From NCBI GenBank assembly GCA_044224315.1, contig JBGAKR010000010.1, positions 1 to 55,910 of the forward strand: DNA of 55,910 nucleotides, written 5' to 3'. This DNA is from JAGXTF01 sp044224315 (GTDB lineage: Bacteria > Bacteroidota > Bacteroidia > NS11-12g > UBA955). A model generated the notes under the pieces. That model worked only from the letters and a program-made list of their open reading frames with translations. It was not told where the DNA came from and searched no databases. The first letter of the stretch is position 1. Each line of letters opens with the position of its first letter. Positions 1 to 8,002 of this stretch are shown piece after piece. A program made the translations under genes and the position numbers.

Positions 1-77
1 TTTCGTTTAAAGTCTGTACTGAAAATCCTTTTTCTGCGTTCTGCAGAGCTTAATTCAAATTGTTCTCGGGTTGCCAT
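1..77 (-). CDS. Transposase N-terminus (partial, runs off window)
   Basis: The reading frame starts with ATG at 77 and reads MATREQFELSSAERRKR and then about eight more residues before the window ends. The same 25 residues start at 55836 on the plus strand. The short basic, helical beginning is like the HTH-bearing OrfA of IS3-type elements, but no catalytic DDE residues are inside the window, so this is an assignment by position and style only. Confidence 0.6.
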   Translation of the reverse strand, partial: MATREQFELSSAERRKRIFSTDFKR

Positions 78-140
78 ATGTTTTTGTTTTTAAAGTTGGT
101 TTTGTCCTTAAAAACGGTCAACATATTTCAGGCACCGACA
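1..140 (-). mobile_element. Left-hand partial insertion sequence (IS3-like), end and transposase start
   Basis: Bases 3-140 are the exact reverse complement of 55773-55910. The outer boundary at base 140 reads TGTCGGTGCCTG on the minus strand, the TG-type end usual for IS3-group elements. The unit contains a 60-base leader and then the start of a transposase gene that runs off the window. Only the first part of the element is present, so the full transposase type and the other end cannot be seen. IS3 assignment is inferred from the TG end and the style of the N terminus. Confidence 0.75.
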
Positions 141-250
141 TGTACTTGGAGGATATCGGATCTGGCTTACAATCCCGATATCGGATAACGGATATTTGAT
201 AGCAGATATGAGATTGCTGTACTTGGAGGATATCGGATCTGGCTTACAAT
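141..250. repeat. 33-bp direct repeat with GATATCGGATC core
   Basis: The 33-base sequence beginning TGTACTTGGAGGATATCGG occurs at 141-173 and again at 218-250, a period of 77. Between the copies is GATATCGGATAACGGATAT, which is the same phrase used in the repeat tract at 4500-4795. The first copy abuts the IS end exactly. Confidence 0.8.
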
Positions 251-824
251 TCCGAAATCCAGATTCGGAACCTCAAAATCTAGGTTCTGAACCCCGAAAT
301 CGGGGTAGCGAACCTCAAAATCCAGGTTCTGAACCCCAAAATCCAGGTTCGTAACCTCAAAATCTAGGTTCTGAACCCCGAAATCGGGGTAGCGAACCTC
401 GAAATCCACGTTCCGAACCTCAAAATCCAGGTTCTCTACCTCAAAATCGAGGTAGAGAACCCCGAAATCCACGTTCCGAACCTCAAAATCCAGGTTCTGA
501 ACCCCGAAATCCAGGTTCGGAACCGCGAAATCGAGGTAGAGTACCTCGAATTCTAGGTATTGAACCCCGAAATCCAGGTAGAGAACCTCAAAATCGAGGT
601 AGAGAACCTCGAAATCTAGGTTCGGAACCTCGAAATCCAGGTAGCGAACCTCAAATTCGAGGTAGAGAACCCCGAAATCCTGGTTCGGAACCTCGAAATC
701 CAGGTTCGGAACCTCGAAATCCAGGTAGAGAACCACAAAATCCAGGTAGAGAACCTCGAAATCCTGGTTCTGTACCTCAAAATCTAGGTGCTGAACCTCA
801 AATTCCCGGTTAGGAACCTCGAAA
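251..824. repeat. 21-bp imperfect tandem array, about 27 units, each unit palindromic
   Basis: The consensus unit is GAACCTCGAAATCCAGGTTCG (21 bases; variants CCCGAAAT, CTCAAAAT, CGAGGTAGA, CTAGGTTCT). Each unit has inverted arms AACCT/AGGTT around an 8-base centre, and the junction between units (AGGTTCGGAACCT) is a second palindrome. Because 21 is a multiple of three, open frames result on both strands; the minus-strand frame reads 7-residue repeats such as LDFEVPN, and the plus frames (EPRNPGS, NLEIQVR, TSKSRFG) are equally open. I therefore read it as non-coding minisatellite DNA. There are no unique spacers, so it is not a CRISPR array. Confidence 0.9.
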
Positions 825-876
825 CCCTCTCCTTTTGGAGAGGGTGATTCTGCGCCGGGCTGTCAAGCGCAGAATC
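824..876. repeat. Two adjacent perfect hairpins (REP-like)
   Basis: ACCCTCTCC (824-832) pairs perfectly with GGAGAGGGT (837-845) over a TTTT loop, and GATTCTGCGC (846-855) pairs with GCGCAGAATC (867-876) over 11 bases. The two stems are contiguous, right after the 21-bp array. No T-run follows and no gene ends here, so they are not evident terminators; they resemble REP/BIME-type palindromes. Confidence 0.75.
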
Positions 877-1275
877 GGGAGAGGTTGCGACCAAGTCAGC
901 CCGAAGGGCCTCAACTAAGACACAACCAGTGAGATTAAAGAGGTGAATAAGTGTCCGACCCTTCGGGTCGTATTTCTTCTTTAGTTATGGGATACATATG
1001 TCCGACCCCTTCGGGTTATTTTGACTAGCATTCTACATTCTAACAGGGGGCAGGGCCCGCCCATTGAAAATGTGGCGGGGGGAGCAGGGAGCAGTGGTCG
1101 CGGAAAAGGCTGTTACATTCTACATTTTACATTCTAACAGGGGGCAGGGAGCAGGGAGCAGTGGTTGCGGAAAAGGCTGTTACATTTTACATTTTCCCCG
1201 CCCCTTTCAGGTTCGGGCAAGCATTTTGCATTCTAATACGTCCATTGTAAATGCGGCGGAGGCTGCCGCTATTCC
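877..1275. repeat. Non-coding mosaic of short dispersed repeats
   Basis: No credible gene is seen. Two copies of GTCCGACCC(C)TTCGGGT lie near 951 and 1000. A palindrome CCCGCC...GGCGGG lies at 1056-1079 around CATTGAAAATGT. GGGGGCAGGGAGCAG-type runs, TACATTTTACATTCTAACAG runs and CAGGTTCGGGCAAGCATTTTG (about 1207-1227) follow. Several of these modules recur at 13949-14050, 40480-40560, 49020-49500, 53829-53890 and 54590-54880. Confidence 0.75.
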
Positions 1276-4200
1276 CTATTCCCTATAAGCCATTCCCTGC
1301 ACAAAATACATATCCAATTCGCCCCGGTTTTTTACCGAAATTTTGCCTCTGTATGTGCATTTGTATTGCCCTTTTACCAACTGATAGGTGGCTTCGCTAA
1401 TGTTGATTTCCATGGGCGCACCGTTGCTTTCCATACGGCTGGCCACGTTTACCGTGTCGCCCCAAATGTCGTAGGCGTATTTTTTTATGCCCACTATCCC
1501 TGCTACAACCGGACCTGAATGAATACCAATGCGGATTTTAAACATGGGATTTTCTTTCATGTATTGCATTATTTCTACCGCTGCTTTTACTGTATTTAAT
1601 GCATGATCCGGATCGGCATTGGGTATACCACCCACAGCAAGGTAAGCATCACCTATGGTTTTGATTTTCTCTATGCCGTTTTTCTCAATAATGCGGTCAA
1701 ATGCTTTGAAACAACTGTCGATTTCACTCACCAATTCGGTGGGTTTCATATTCTCACTAATGCCGGTAAAATTTACAAAATCGGTAAATAAAACGGTAAC
1801 ACTTTCATGGTTTCTGGCCTCGGCATTGCCTTTAGATTTCAGTTCTTCGGCAATTTCAAGAGGCAATATATTCAACAATAATTCGTCTGATTTTTGTTTT
1901 TCTAATTCCAAATCTTTTGTGCGTTCGTGTACCCGATTCTCAAGCAGGGTATTTTGTTCTTTTAAGATGCGGGTTTTGCGTTTTATGTACCACCATACCA
2001 TGCCCCCCAAGGCAAGAATACAAAGGCTTATAAACCACCAGGTGTTATAATACGGACTTGCAATATGAATGCTGATACTGGCCTGGGTAATGTGATTGTC
2101 GGGAAGATTTTCGTATTTTACCAATAATGTATAATCACCGGGCTCGAGGTTTATGATGTCTATTTTATAATTGGCAGGAACCTCGTGCCAATGGTTATCC
2201 TGGCCTTCTAACTTATATACAATTTTGTAGTATTTATTTTTGGCATAATCAAAATTGCTGATACTGATAGAAAAAGAATTCTGATTGTAACTTAAATTTA
2301 AATCCTGTAAAAAAGTAATGGATTCATTCAAAGGATTGGATACATTGCGGAATTGAATATCGCCAAGGGCTATTTTTTTCAGCGGAAAATCACTGTAAAA
2401 AATGCGCGTGTTTACCACAAAAATTCCCCCATCGCAGCCAGCAATGTATATGCCAGAAGAAGGGTCAAAGTCGGCCTGGTAGTTGCATATATGGTTGGTT
2501 TTTATGGCTGCATTCTTAATTTCAGTAAATTGAAAAGTTTGGGTATTGAAATGCAGAATAAAATAGTCGGAATTTAACCAGAAATTGCCTTTTTCGTCTT
2601 CACAAATGCGCATAATTCCGGCAACCTGCTGGTGCTTGTTAAAGGTATATTGGGTATAGCCTGTTTGGGGGTATTTCAATAGCGCCAAACCACTGTCGTT
2701 GCTTGCCCAAAGCCGCCCTGTGTTGTCTCGGTGAATGGCATGGTATGCGCATTTCAGCAGTCTTTCTTTGGGGAAAGTTTTAAATAACACATGCTTAATT
2801 TTGGCGGTATATAGATTGTAAATAAATATCCCATTTTGATATCCTAACATTACCTCTGCATTGTTGATTTTATAAACGCAGTTGTAAAAACCCAGCATTT
2901 CTTTTGGGAATTCCAAATCAAAAAAATGATTGTTTTTTTTGTCGAATCCAACCAAACCTCGATAGTTATGAACCAATAGCAAAGTATCACCATTCCATCT
3001 TATGATTCCCCTGATTAAATCATGCTCGCTTTTTTCAATTAAGGGATGCGAAACAGGTGAAATAGATAATTGCTGGGCAGCGGCATTGTAAAAACACAAT
3101 TTGCCGTTTTCTGAAACCCAGGCATATTGCAGATTATCGATTTTAAAAATGCGACGCGCAGTAAAATTCTGCAAACCGTCCATGGAAGGATTGGAGATAT
3201 TCCCACTATTTGAATTCCATAATTTAACAGGTACATTACCGCTGAACAACCAGGTTTGAGGGGTTGCGGATTTTACGGCATTTATTTGGGTCAGTGCCTG
3301 GGTATTTTCAGGATAAATCTGGTTGGTAGGAATAAACTGAAACTCTTGCATGGCCTGCAATGAAATATTCACGCCCCCACCCAAAGTGGAAATAAAAAGT
3401 ACTTCATCCGCATCGGTATAAATATGCTTGATTTCATTATTGCTAATTGAGCCTTCATGGCTGGGAGAAAAGGTAAAATACTGCATTTTGCCATCGGATT
3501 GCCACATATTCAGCCCTCCATCCCCAGTTGCTATCAGCAGGTTTTGCCTCGCATCGCGGGTTATAAACCGAACTGTTTTTGCACTTAATTTTCCGTATAA
3601 ATCGGTTTGGTCATTATCATAAACTTCGGCTGTATGGTTTGATAAATGCACACAGGCCATTCCGGTATAACCCGCTATCCATAAATTATTGTCTTTATCA
3701 GGGTAAATGCTGTGTACAAATTTTAATACCCCAAAAACCTTTTCGGGAAGTGCTGCTTTTTCCGCAGGCGTAATAAATTCTCCAAATCCGGTGAAGGTTT
3801 CAGCTTGTGGATTGAATGCTACCAGTCCGGCGTTTTTTCCACTGCCTTCTGCCCAGATTCCTACCCAATACTGGCCGGTTTTATCCTGGGTAATGTATTT
3901 TACCTTATTTATATAAATCGATTTAGGATTTTTATCATCATGCGCAAACTGTTTTAGGGTATGGGTTTCCTCGTTATATAAATACAATCCCGAGCCCCAG
4001 GTCGTAATCCAGATTCTTTTTTGGTTGTCTTCGTAAATGGAAGTAATTACTTCATAGGGTCTAAGCGCCCCTGCAGCCTTTGCGCTGGGCAACAGATGTT
4101 TATATTTAAACGTTTTTAAATCTAAAATACTGATACCACTCGCATTTGTACCAATCCAAAGACGGTTTTTGCTGTCTGCAAGTAAGGCCGAAACATGGTT

Positions 4201-4476
4201 GCCGCAAATACTTTGTGAGTCGCTTTGGTTGTGAAAAAACTGTTTGATATTATGCCCGTCATACCGGTTCAATCCGTTTTGGGTGGCAATCCATAAAAAG
4301 CCCGATTTGTCTTTGGTGCATTGGTTTACAAAATCATTGGATAAACCTACCTGGGTATTAAGGTGGAAGAAGTTGTTGAAATTGGTGAAAAGTCCTTGAG
4401 CTGAAATGCACTGGCATTGCAGAAAGAACAATGATAAAGAGAGAAAGGCCTTGAGATTAAGACTTGAAATATGCAT
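1276..4476 (-). CDS. Two-component-regulator-propeller / Y_Y_Y sensor with C-terminal adenylate cyclase
   Basis: A 1066-residue protein with a signal peptide ending near CISAQ. It carries a long periplasmic propeller built of regulator-propeller repeats (GFLWIATQNGLNRYDG, NRLWIGTNASGI, RIWITTWGSGL). A Y_Y_Y-type beta domain follows at about 730-805, one membrane helix at about 813-833, a coiled coil, and a class III nucleotide cyclase at about 890-1060. Cyclase residues are visible: metal-binding Asp in VLFTDFVNFTG, the ATP-selecting Lys in EKIKTIGDAY, Asp in YDIWGDTVN, and the transition-state Asn and Arg of NVASRME. Lys plus Asp favours adenylate over guanylate cyclase. The sensor half is that of hybrid two-component systems, but the histidine kinase is replaced by a cyclase. 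The ligand is unknown. It stands alone between two repeat tracts. Confidence 0.92.
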   Translation of the reverse strand: MHISSLNLKAFLSLSLFFLQCQCISAQGLFTNFNNFFHLNTQVGLSNDFVNQCTKDKSGFLWIATQNGLNRYDGHNIKQFFHNQSDSQSICGNHVSALLADSKNRLWIGTNASGISILDLKTFKYKHLLPSAKAAGALRPYEVITSIYEDNQKRIWITTWGSGLYLYNEETHTLKQFAHDDKNPKSIYINKVKYITQDKTGQYWVGIWAEGSGKNAGLVAFNPQAETFTGFGEFITPAEKAALPEKVFGVLKFVHSIYPDKDNNLWIAGYTGMACVHLSNHTAEVYDNDQTDLYGKLSAKTVRFITRDARQNLLIATGDGGLNMWQSDGKMQYFTFSPSHEGSISNNEIKHIYTDADEVLFISTLGGGVNISLQAMQEFQFIPTNQIYPENTQALTQINAVKSATPQTWLFSGNVPVKLWNSNSGNISNPSMDGLQNFTARRIFKIDNLQYAWVSENGKLCFYNAAAQQLSISPVSHPLIEKSEHDLIRGIIRWNGDTLLLVHNYRGLVGFDKKNNHFFDLEFPKEMLGFYNCVYKINNAEVMLGYQNGIFIYNLYTAKIKHVLFKTFPKERLLKCAYHAIHRDNTGRLWASNDSGLALLKYPQTGYTQYTFNKHQQVAGIMRICEDEKGNFWLNSDYFILHFNTQTFQFTEIKNAAIKTNHICNYQADFDPSSGIYIAGCDGGIFVVNTRIFYSDFPLKKIALGDIQFRNVSNPLNESITFLQDLNLSYNQNSFSISISNFDYAKNKYYKIVYKLEGQDNHWHEVPANYKIDIINLEPGDYTLLVKYENLPDNHITQASISIHIASPYYNTWWFISLCILALGGMVWWYIKRKTRILKEQNTLLENRVHERTKDLELEKQKSDELLLNILPLEIAEELKSKGNAEARNHESVTVLFTDFVNFTGISENMKPTELVSEIDSCFKAFDRIIEKNGIEKIKTIGDAYLAVGGIPNADPDHALNTVKAAVEIMQYMKENPMFKIRIGIHSGPVVAGIVGIKKYAYDIWGDTVNVASRMESNGAPMEINISEATYQLVKGQYKCTYRGKISVKNRGELDMYFVQGMAYRE

Positions 4477-4499
4477 GTCCGGAAAGCAAAAATAGGGAA

Positions 4500-4795
4500 T
4501 GGCAGCCGAAAGACAGCCGATATCGGATCTTGGATTACGGATATTGGAAAGCTGAAGAACAGCCGAAAGACAGCCGATGGACAGCCGACTTAACAGCCGA
4601 TATCGGATCTTGGATAACGGATGTTCGATAGCTGACGAACAGCCGATGGACAGCCGATGGACAGCTGATATCGGATCTTGGATAACGGATATTGGATAGG
4701 TGAAGAACAGCCGAAAGACAGCCGATATCGGATCTTGGATCTTGGATAACGGATTTGGATAGCTATAGAACGGCCGATGGGCAGCCGGGATATTA
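4500..4795. repeat. Tandem tract of GATATCGGATCTTGGATAACGGATATTGGAT units with 11-bp sub-repeats
   Basis: The phrase GATATCGGATCTTGGAT begins at 4519, 4599, 4667 and 4724, so spacing is 80, 68 and 57 bases. Steps differ by about 11 or 12, matching extra copies of an 11-base module, CAGCCGATGGA or CAGCCGAAAGA. The same GATATCGGAT phrase occurs near the left IS end (150-245). It fills the upstream region of the cyclase gene and is non-coding. Confidence 0.85.
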
Positions 4796-5042
4796 TTTAC
4801 CGCTTAATTTATAATGGGGGGGGATGGCTGTTAAGGCTATTAATTAATAGTTTGGCGATTGGGATTAACGAACTAAAAAAAAATTAGGGCTGGGATTGCT
4901 TGTATAAACACCAGTAAATGAGGGTGTTGGTTATTTTGTGAAACAGTTAATACGATATATATAAGTGTATAAGTAGTTAATAAATTTGCATAAGTGATTA
5001 ACGGGGTATATAATTGCATTCTCAAACCATTCCATTAACAAT
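4796..5042 (+). promoter_or_regulatory. Upstream region of the LamG gene with TAAATTTG box
   Basis: TAAATTTG at 4981-4988 fits the Bacteroidota -7 consensus TAnnTTTG and lies 54 bases before the ATG at 5043. No convincing -33 TTTG/TTG partner at the usual spacing was found. The remainder of the interval is AT-rich with nothing recognised. Confidence 0.4.
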
Positions 5043-6773
5043 ATGTATAACTTCGTAAGCTGTGCAATGGCAGTTGCATGTCTTCTTTTCTCCTTCGGCT
5101 TGCATGCCCAGGGAAGCGTAAATGCCTATGATTTCGACGGGATTGATGATTATCTGGATGGCAATGATCCGGGTTTGAACGCCGTTTACAACAACTTTAC
5201 AATGGAGATGTGGGTGAATCCCAATGATACATCGCCATTGCCTTCAGAATCCAATTGCCTCACCTGTATTATCTCTAATTTTAACCAGAAGTATGCCATC
5301 GGCCCCGAATGGGGTAGCCCGGGGTACAACAACGCTGCGATAGCCGGCTCTGGCATTGTGGTAGGTACCAATGGGGTAGCGGTAGTGGAGCATAAAGACA
5401 ATTACCTGGCGGCACCGTTGGTGTATCGCGCCCCCCTGCAATCGGGTTGGAACCATATTGCCATTGTGTATAATTCGCTCACCCCCTATTTGTATTTAAA
5501 TGGTGTGTTGGTTGCAACGGGCTTAACCAGCATGCAAAACAGTGTATTTCCAAGTGCCTATATAGGAGGATTCTGGTATGGCAACTACAGCGGATTGATG
5601 GATGAGGTGCGCATATGGAATTATGCCTTAACCGAAACCGAGATCCGAAACAATATGACCCAAAAAGTGAATGCATCATCTCCGGGTTTGGTTCGTTACT
5701 ATGATTTTGACGGTTCTACACTGGTAGATTCAGAAGACCTTACCGGTAATATGAATGCATCTTTTATCAATATGAATATGCCCGCCCAGCAGGTGGTTTC
5801 AGGTGCGCCCATCGGAGATGCCAGTACCTACCTTTATCCGGTAAGTTGGGCCTCCCAGCAAGTATCGCTTAGCAGTGCCAGTAAGGGTTTACTAAAAGTA
5901 GACAGTGTGCAGGGAAATCCGGATGGTGTATTTATTTACCGGGTAAATAGCGTGCCCAATACAAGTGCCGGCCTTTCGGGGGTTGGTGATAATACGGTGT
6001 ATTTCGGCACCTTTGTAGCGGGCGGATCTGCACCGGCATACAATATTACTTTTGATTACAATAATTATCCTTCGGCTTTTGCAGATGAGCAAAATCTGAA
6101 ACTCAACAAGCGTTTAGACAATAGCGTCAGTTTCTGGGCGGCTGCTTCGGCAAGTGTGAACAGCACCGCCAATACTCTTAAGTTAACCTCCTTTTCCGGC
6201 CGCTCAGAGCTGATGCTCACCAATCCGCTTACCCCCTTGCCCATGGTTTTGAGCCGGTTTGCGGGTAAACCCCAGGAGAAATTTATTACCCTGAGCTGGA
6301 CGCTTACCGATCCTGTGGAATTAAAAAGCCAGGAACTTCAGAAGTCGGCCGATGGTAAAGCATACACAAGGGTTTCGGGTTTTGAAAACATAGAGTATAT
6401 GCCCGGTACCTATTCATTCAACAGCAACGACCGCTCACCTGTGGCAGGAGCAAATTACTACAGGTTGAAATTTGTTACCCAAAGCGGTACAGTTTCATAT
6501 TCCAACATGGTGGCAGTACCCTGGAGCAGCACAAAGGAACTGCTGGTAGGCCCAATACCCGCAGAGAATGCGGTACTGCTATCATGCGGAAATTCGGTGC
6601 AGAATCTTAAATGCACCTGGTATGATATGAATGGCCGCGAGTTGCTGAACCTCAGTTACCAAAATGTAGTGAATGCCAGTATTCCGGTGCCTCAGGGCAA
6701 TGCGGGTCATACCCTGGTACTGGCTACCAATTTAGATGGGCAGATTAAATATAGAACCGTATTGGTTAAGTAG
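5043..6773 (+). CDS. Secreted LamG-domain protein with T9SS-type C-terminal domain
   Basis: This 576-residue protein has a signal peptide (cleavage near GLHAQ) and then a concanavalin-A/LamG-like domain at about 25-210. Typical LamG motifs are FDGIDDYLDG, FTMEMWVNP, GWNHIAIVYN, YLNGVLVATG and GLMDEVRIWNYALTETEI. A middle region of uncertain fold is followed by a fibronectin-like segment (LSRFAGKPQEKFITLSWT) and a final 75 residues resembling a Por secretion sorting domain (LLVGPIPAENAV ... KYRTVLVK). LamG domains usually bind glycans or act as adhesive modules; the ligand here is unknown. It is monocistronic, with a terminator directly after. Confidence 0.85.
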   Translation: MYNFVSCAMAVACLLFSFGLHAQGSVNAYDFDGIDDYLDGNDPGLNAVYNNFTMEMWVNPNDTSPLPSESNCLTCIISNFNQKYAIGPEWGSPGYNNAAIAGSGIVVGTNGVAVVEHKDNYLAAPLVYRAPLQSGWNHIAIVYNSLTPYLYLNGVLVATGLTSMQNSVFPSAYIGGFWYGNYSGLMDEVRIWNYALTETEIRNNMTQKVNASSPGLVRYYDFDGSTLVDSEDLTGNMNASFINMNMPAQQVVSGAPIGDASTYLYPVSWASQQVSLSSASKGLLKVDSVQGNPDGVFIYRVNSVPNTSAGLSGVGDNTVYFGTFVAGGSAPAYNITFDYNNYPSAFADEQNLKLNKRLDNSVSFWAAASASVNSTANTLKLTSFSGRSELMLTNPLTPLPMVLSRFAGKPQEKFITLSWTLTDPVELKSQELQKSADGKAYTRVSGFENIEYMPGTYSFNSNDRSPVAGANYYRLKFVTQSGTVSYSNMVAVPWSSTKELLVGPIPAENAVLLSCGNSVQNLKCTWYDMNGRELLNLSYQNVVNASIPVPQGNAGHTLVLATNLDGQIKYRTVLVK

Positions 6774-6794
6774 TTTCATAGAATAAATTAGAAG

Positions 6795-6830
6795 GCGTAG
6801 GATTTGAAAAGATCCTGCGCTTTTTTTTTT
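6795..6830 (+). terminator. Rho-independent terminator after LamG gene
   Basis: The stem GCGTAGGAT (6795-6803) pairs with ATCCTGCGC (6812-6820) with one G-U pair, and is followed by ten T at 6821-6830. It lies 22 bases after the stop codon. Confidence 0.9.
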
Positions 6831-6846
6831 GAAATAGAAATAGTAT

Positions 6847-7968
6847 TTAAACCATCAACTCGCCCGTAACCCAATCTGCCAATAAGCGCCCCTCCAAAGT
6901 AAGGCTTGCATTGTGATCTGTTAGCAATATCAAAGCTTTGGTATGCAGATTTTGAAGTTCACGTACAATTTCTTTTTCGGTTTTTAAATTGAATCCCACC
7001 AATTTTTCGATTTCAATCCCTTCTTTACAGCGGATATTAGTGAGCAAATACTCGTTGTAATGGTCTTTGGGGCTTAAGGTTTCGCCCTCCCAGGTTTTTT
7101 GATTGGCAAATACCAATTCGGTATACATTTTATTATCAGCCTTATTCCAGCGCCGGCTGTTGCCATCAAAGCTATGGGCCGATGGGCCTATTCCTAAATA
7201 GGGTAGATTTTTCCAATAATTGCTGTTGTGAACCGCTCTATGTCCGGGTTTGCTGAGGTTGCTGATTTCATAAAAATCCCAGCCTTCTTGCAGTGCTTTG
7301 TCAAACAATAGCCTATAGTGCTGGCTTTGTCGGTTTTCTTCCACATTGGGCCATTCGCCCTTACTTATTTTTTTATTTAAAAAAGTTTTGGGTTCCACTG
7401 TAAGTGCATATGCACTGATATGGTCGGCACCGCAGTGAAAAGCCCATTCCATGTTTTGTGTCCATTCGGTATCAGATAGCCAGGGGCTTCCAAAAATCAA
7501 ATCGATATTGAGTGAGGGGAAACCGGCATCCAATGCCAGTTCTATGCTTGCCCGGGCCTCGCTGGCGTTGTGATTGCGGTTCATAAACTCAAGGTCGGCC
7601 GCCACCAAACTTTGTATGCCAATGCTGAGTCGGTTTATCCCCGCTGCTTTCCATGCCTTCAGGTTGTCTGGCGTTATATCTTCGGGATTTGCTTCCAGGG
7701 TAATTTCAGCCTGCGGATTGACGCTAAAAAGCTGATGGCTGATTTTTAGGAATCGGTCTATACGGGCAGGGGGAATAAGGCTGGGGGTTCCACCGCCAAA
7801 ATAGATGGTTTCCAACACGGTATTGGGTAAAAAATTCTTTTCTTTTTCTAACTCCATCTCCATGGCATCGAGCAGCTCGTCCATACCGCGGGTATTGGTG
7901 CTGAAATGGAAATTGCAATAGCTGCAGACCTTGCGACAAAAGGGAATGTGAAAATACAGGCCTGCCAT
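6847..7968 (-). CDS. hemW: Radical SAM haem chaperone HemW
   Basis: This 373-residue protein begins MAGLYFHIPFC and carries the radical-SAM cluster motif CRKVCSYC (Cys 11, 15, 18) followed by NF rather than the fourth Cys of HemN. That difference marks HemW-type proteins, which insert haem into respiratory enzymes, and not the anaerobic coproporphyrinogen oxidase. Other family motifs are YFGGGTPSLI, LEANPEDI, RLSIGIQS, LIFGSPWLSDTEW and AYALTVEP. Its length fits the family. The start lies 34 bases from the GTG start of the divergent Omp85-like operon that ends with hemD, so haem functions are linked on both sides of this short intergenic gap. Confidence 0.93.
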   Translation of the reverse strand: MAGLYFHIPFCRKVCSYCNFHFSTNTRGMDELLDAMEMELEKEKNFLPNTVLETIYFGGGTPSLIPPARIDRFLKISHQLFSVNPQAEITLEANPEDITPDNLKAWKAAGINRLSIGIQSLVAADLEFMNRNHNASEARASIELALDAGFPSLNIDLIFGSPWLSDTEWTQNMEWAFHCGADHISAYALTVEPKTFLNKKISKGEWPNVEENRQSQHYRLLFDKALQEGWDFYEISNLSKPGHRAVHNSNYWKNLPYLGIGPSAHSFDGNSRRWNKADNKMYTELVFANQKTWEGETLSPKDHYNEYLLTNIRCKEGIEIEKLVGFNLKTEKEIVRELQNLHTKALILLTDHNASLTLEGRLLADWVTGELMV

Positions 7969-8002
7969 TTGGCTTCAAAATTCGTTATTTGCAGTAGGAA
8001 TT

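Noticed and set aside
167..736. 189-aa protein of heptad repeats on the minus strand
   Set aside because: It is the translation of the 21-bp tandem array; other frames are equally open, and no ribosome site or domain supports it.
251..824. CRISPR array
   Set aside because: The units are contiguous 21-mers with no unique spacers, and no cas gene is in the window.
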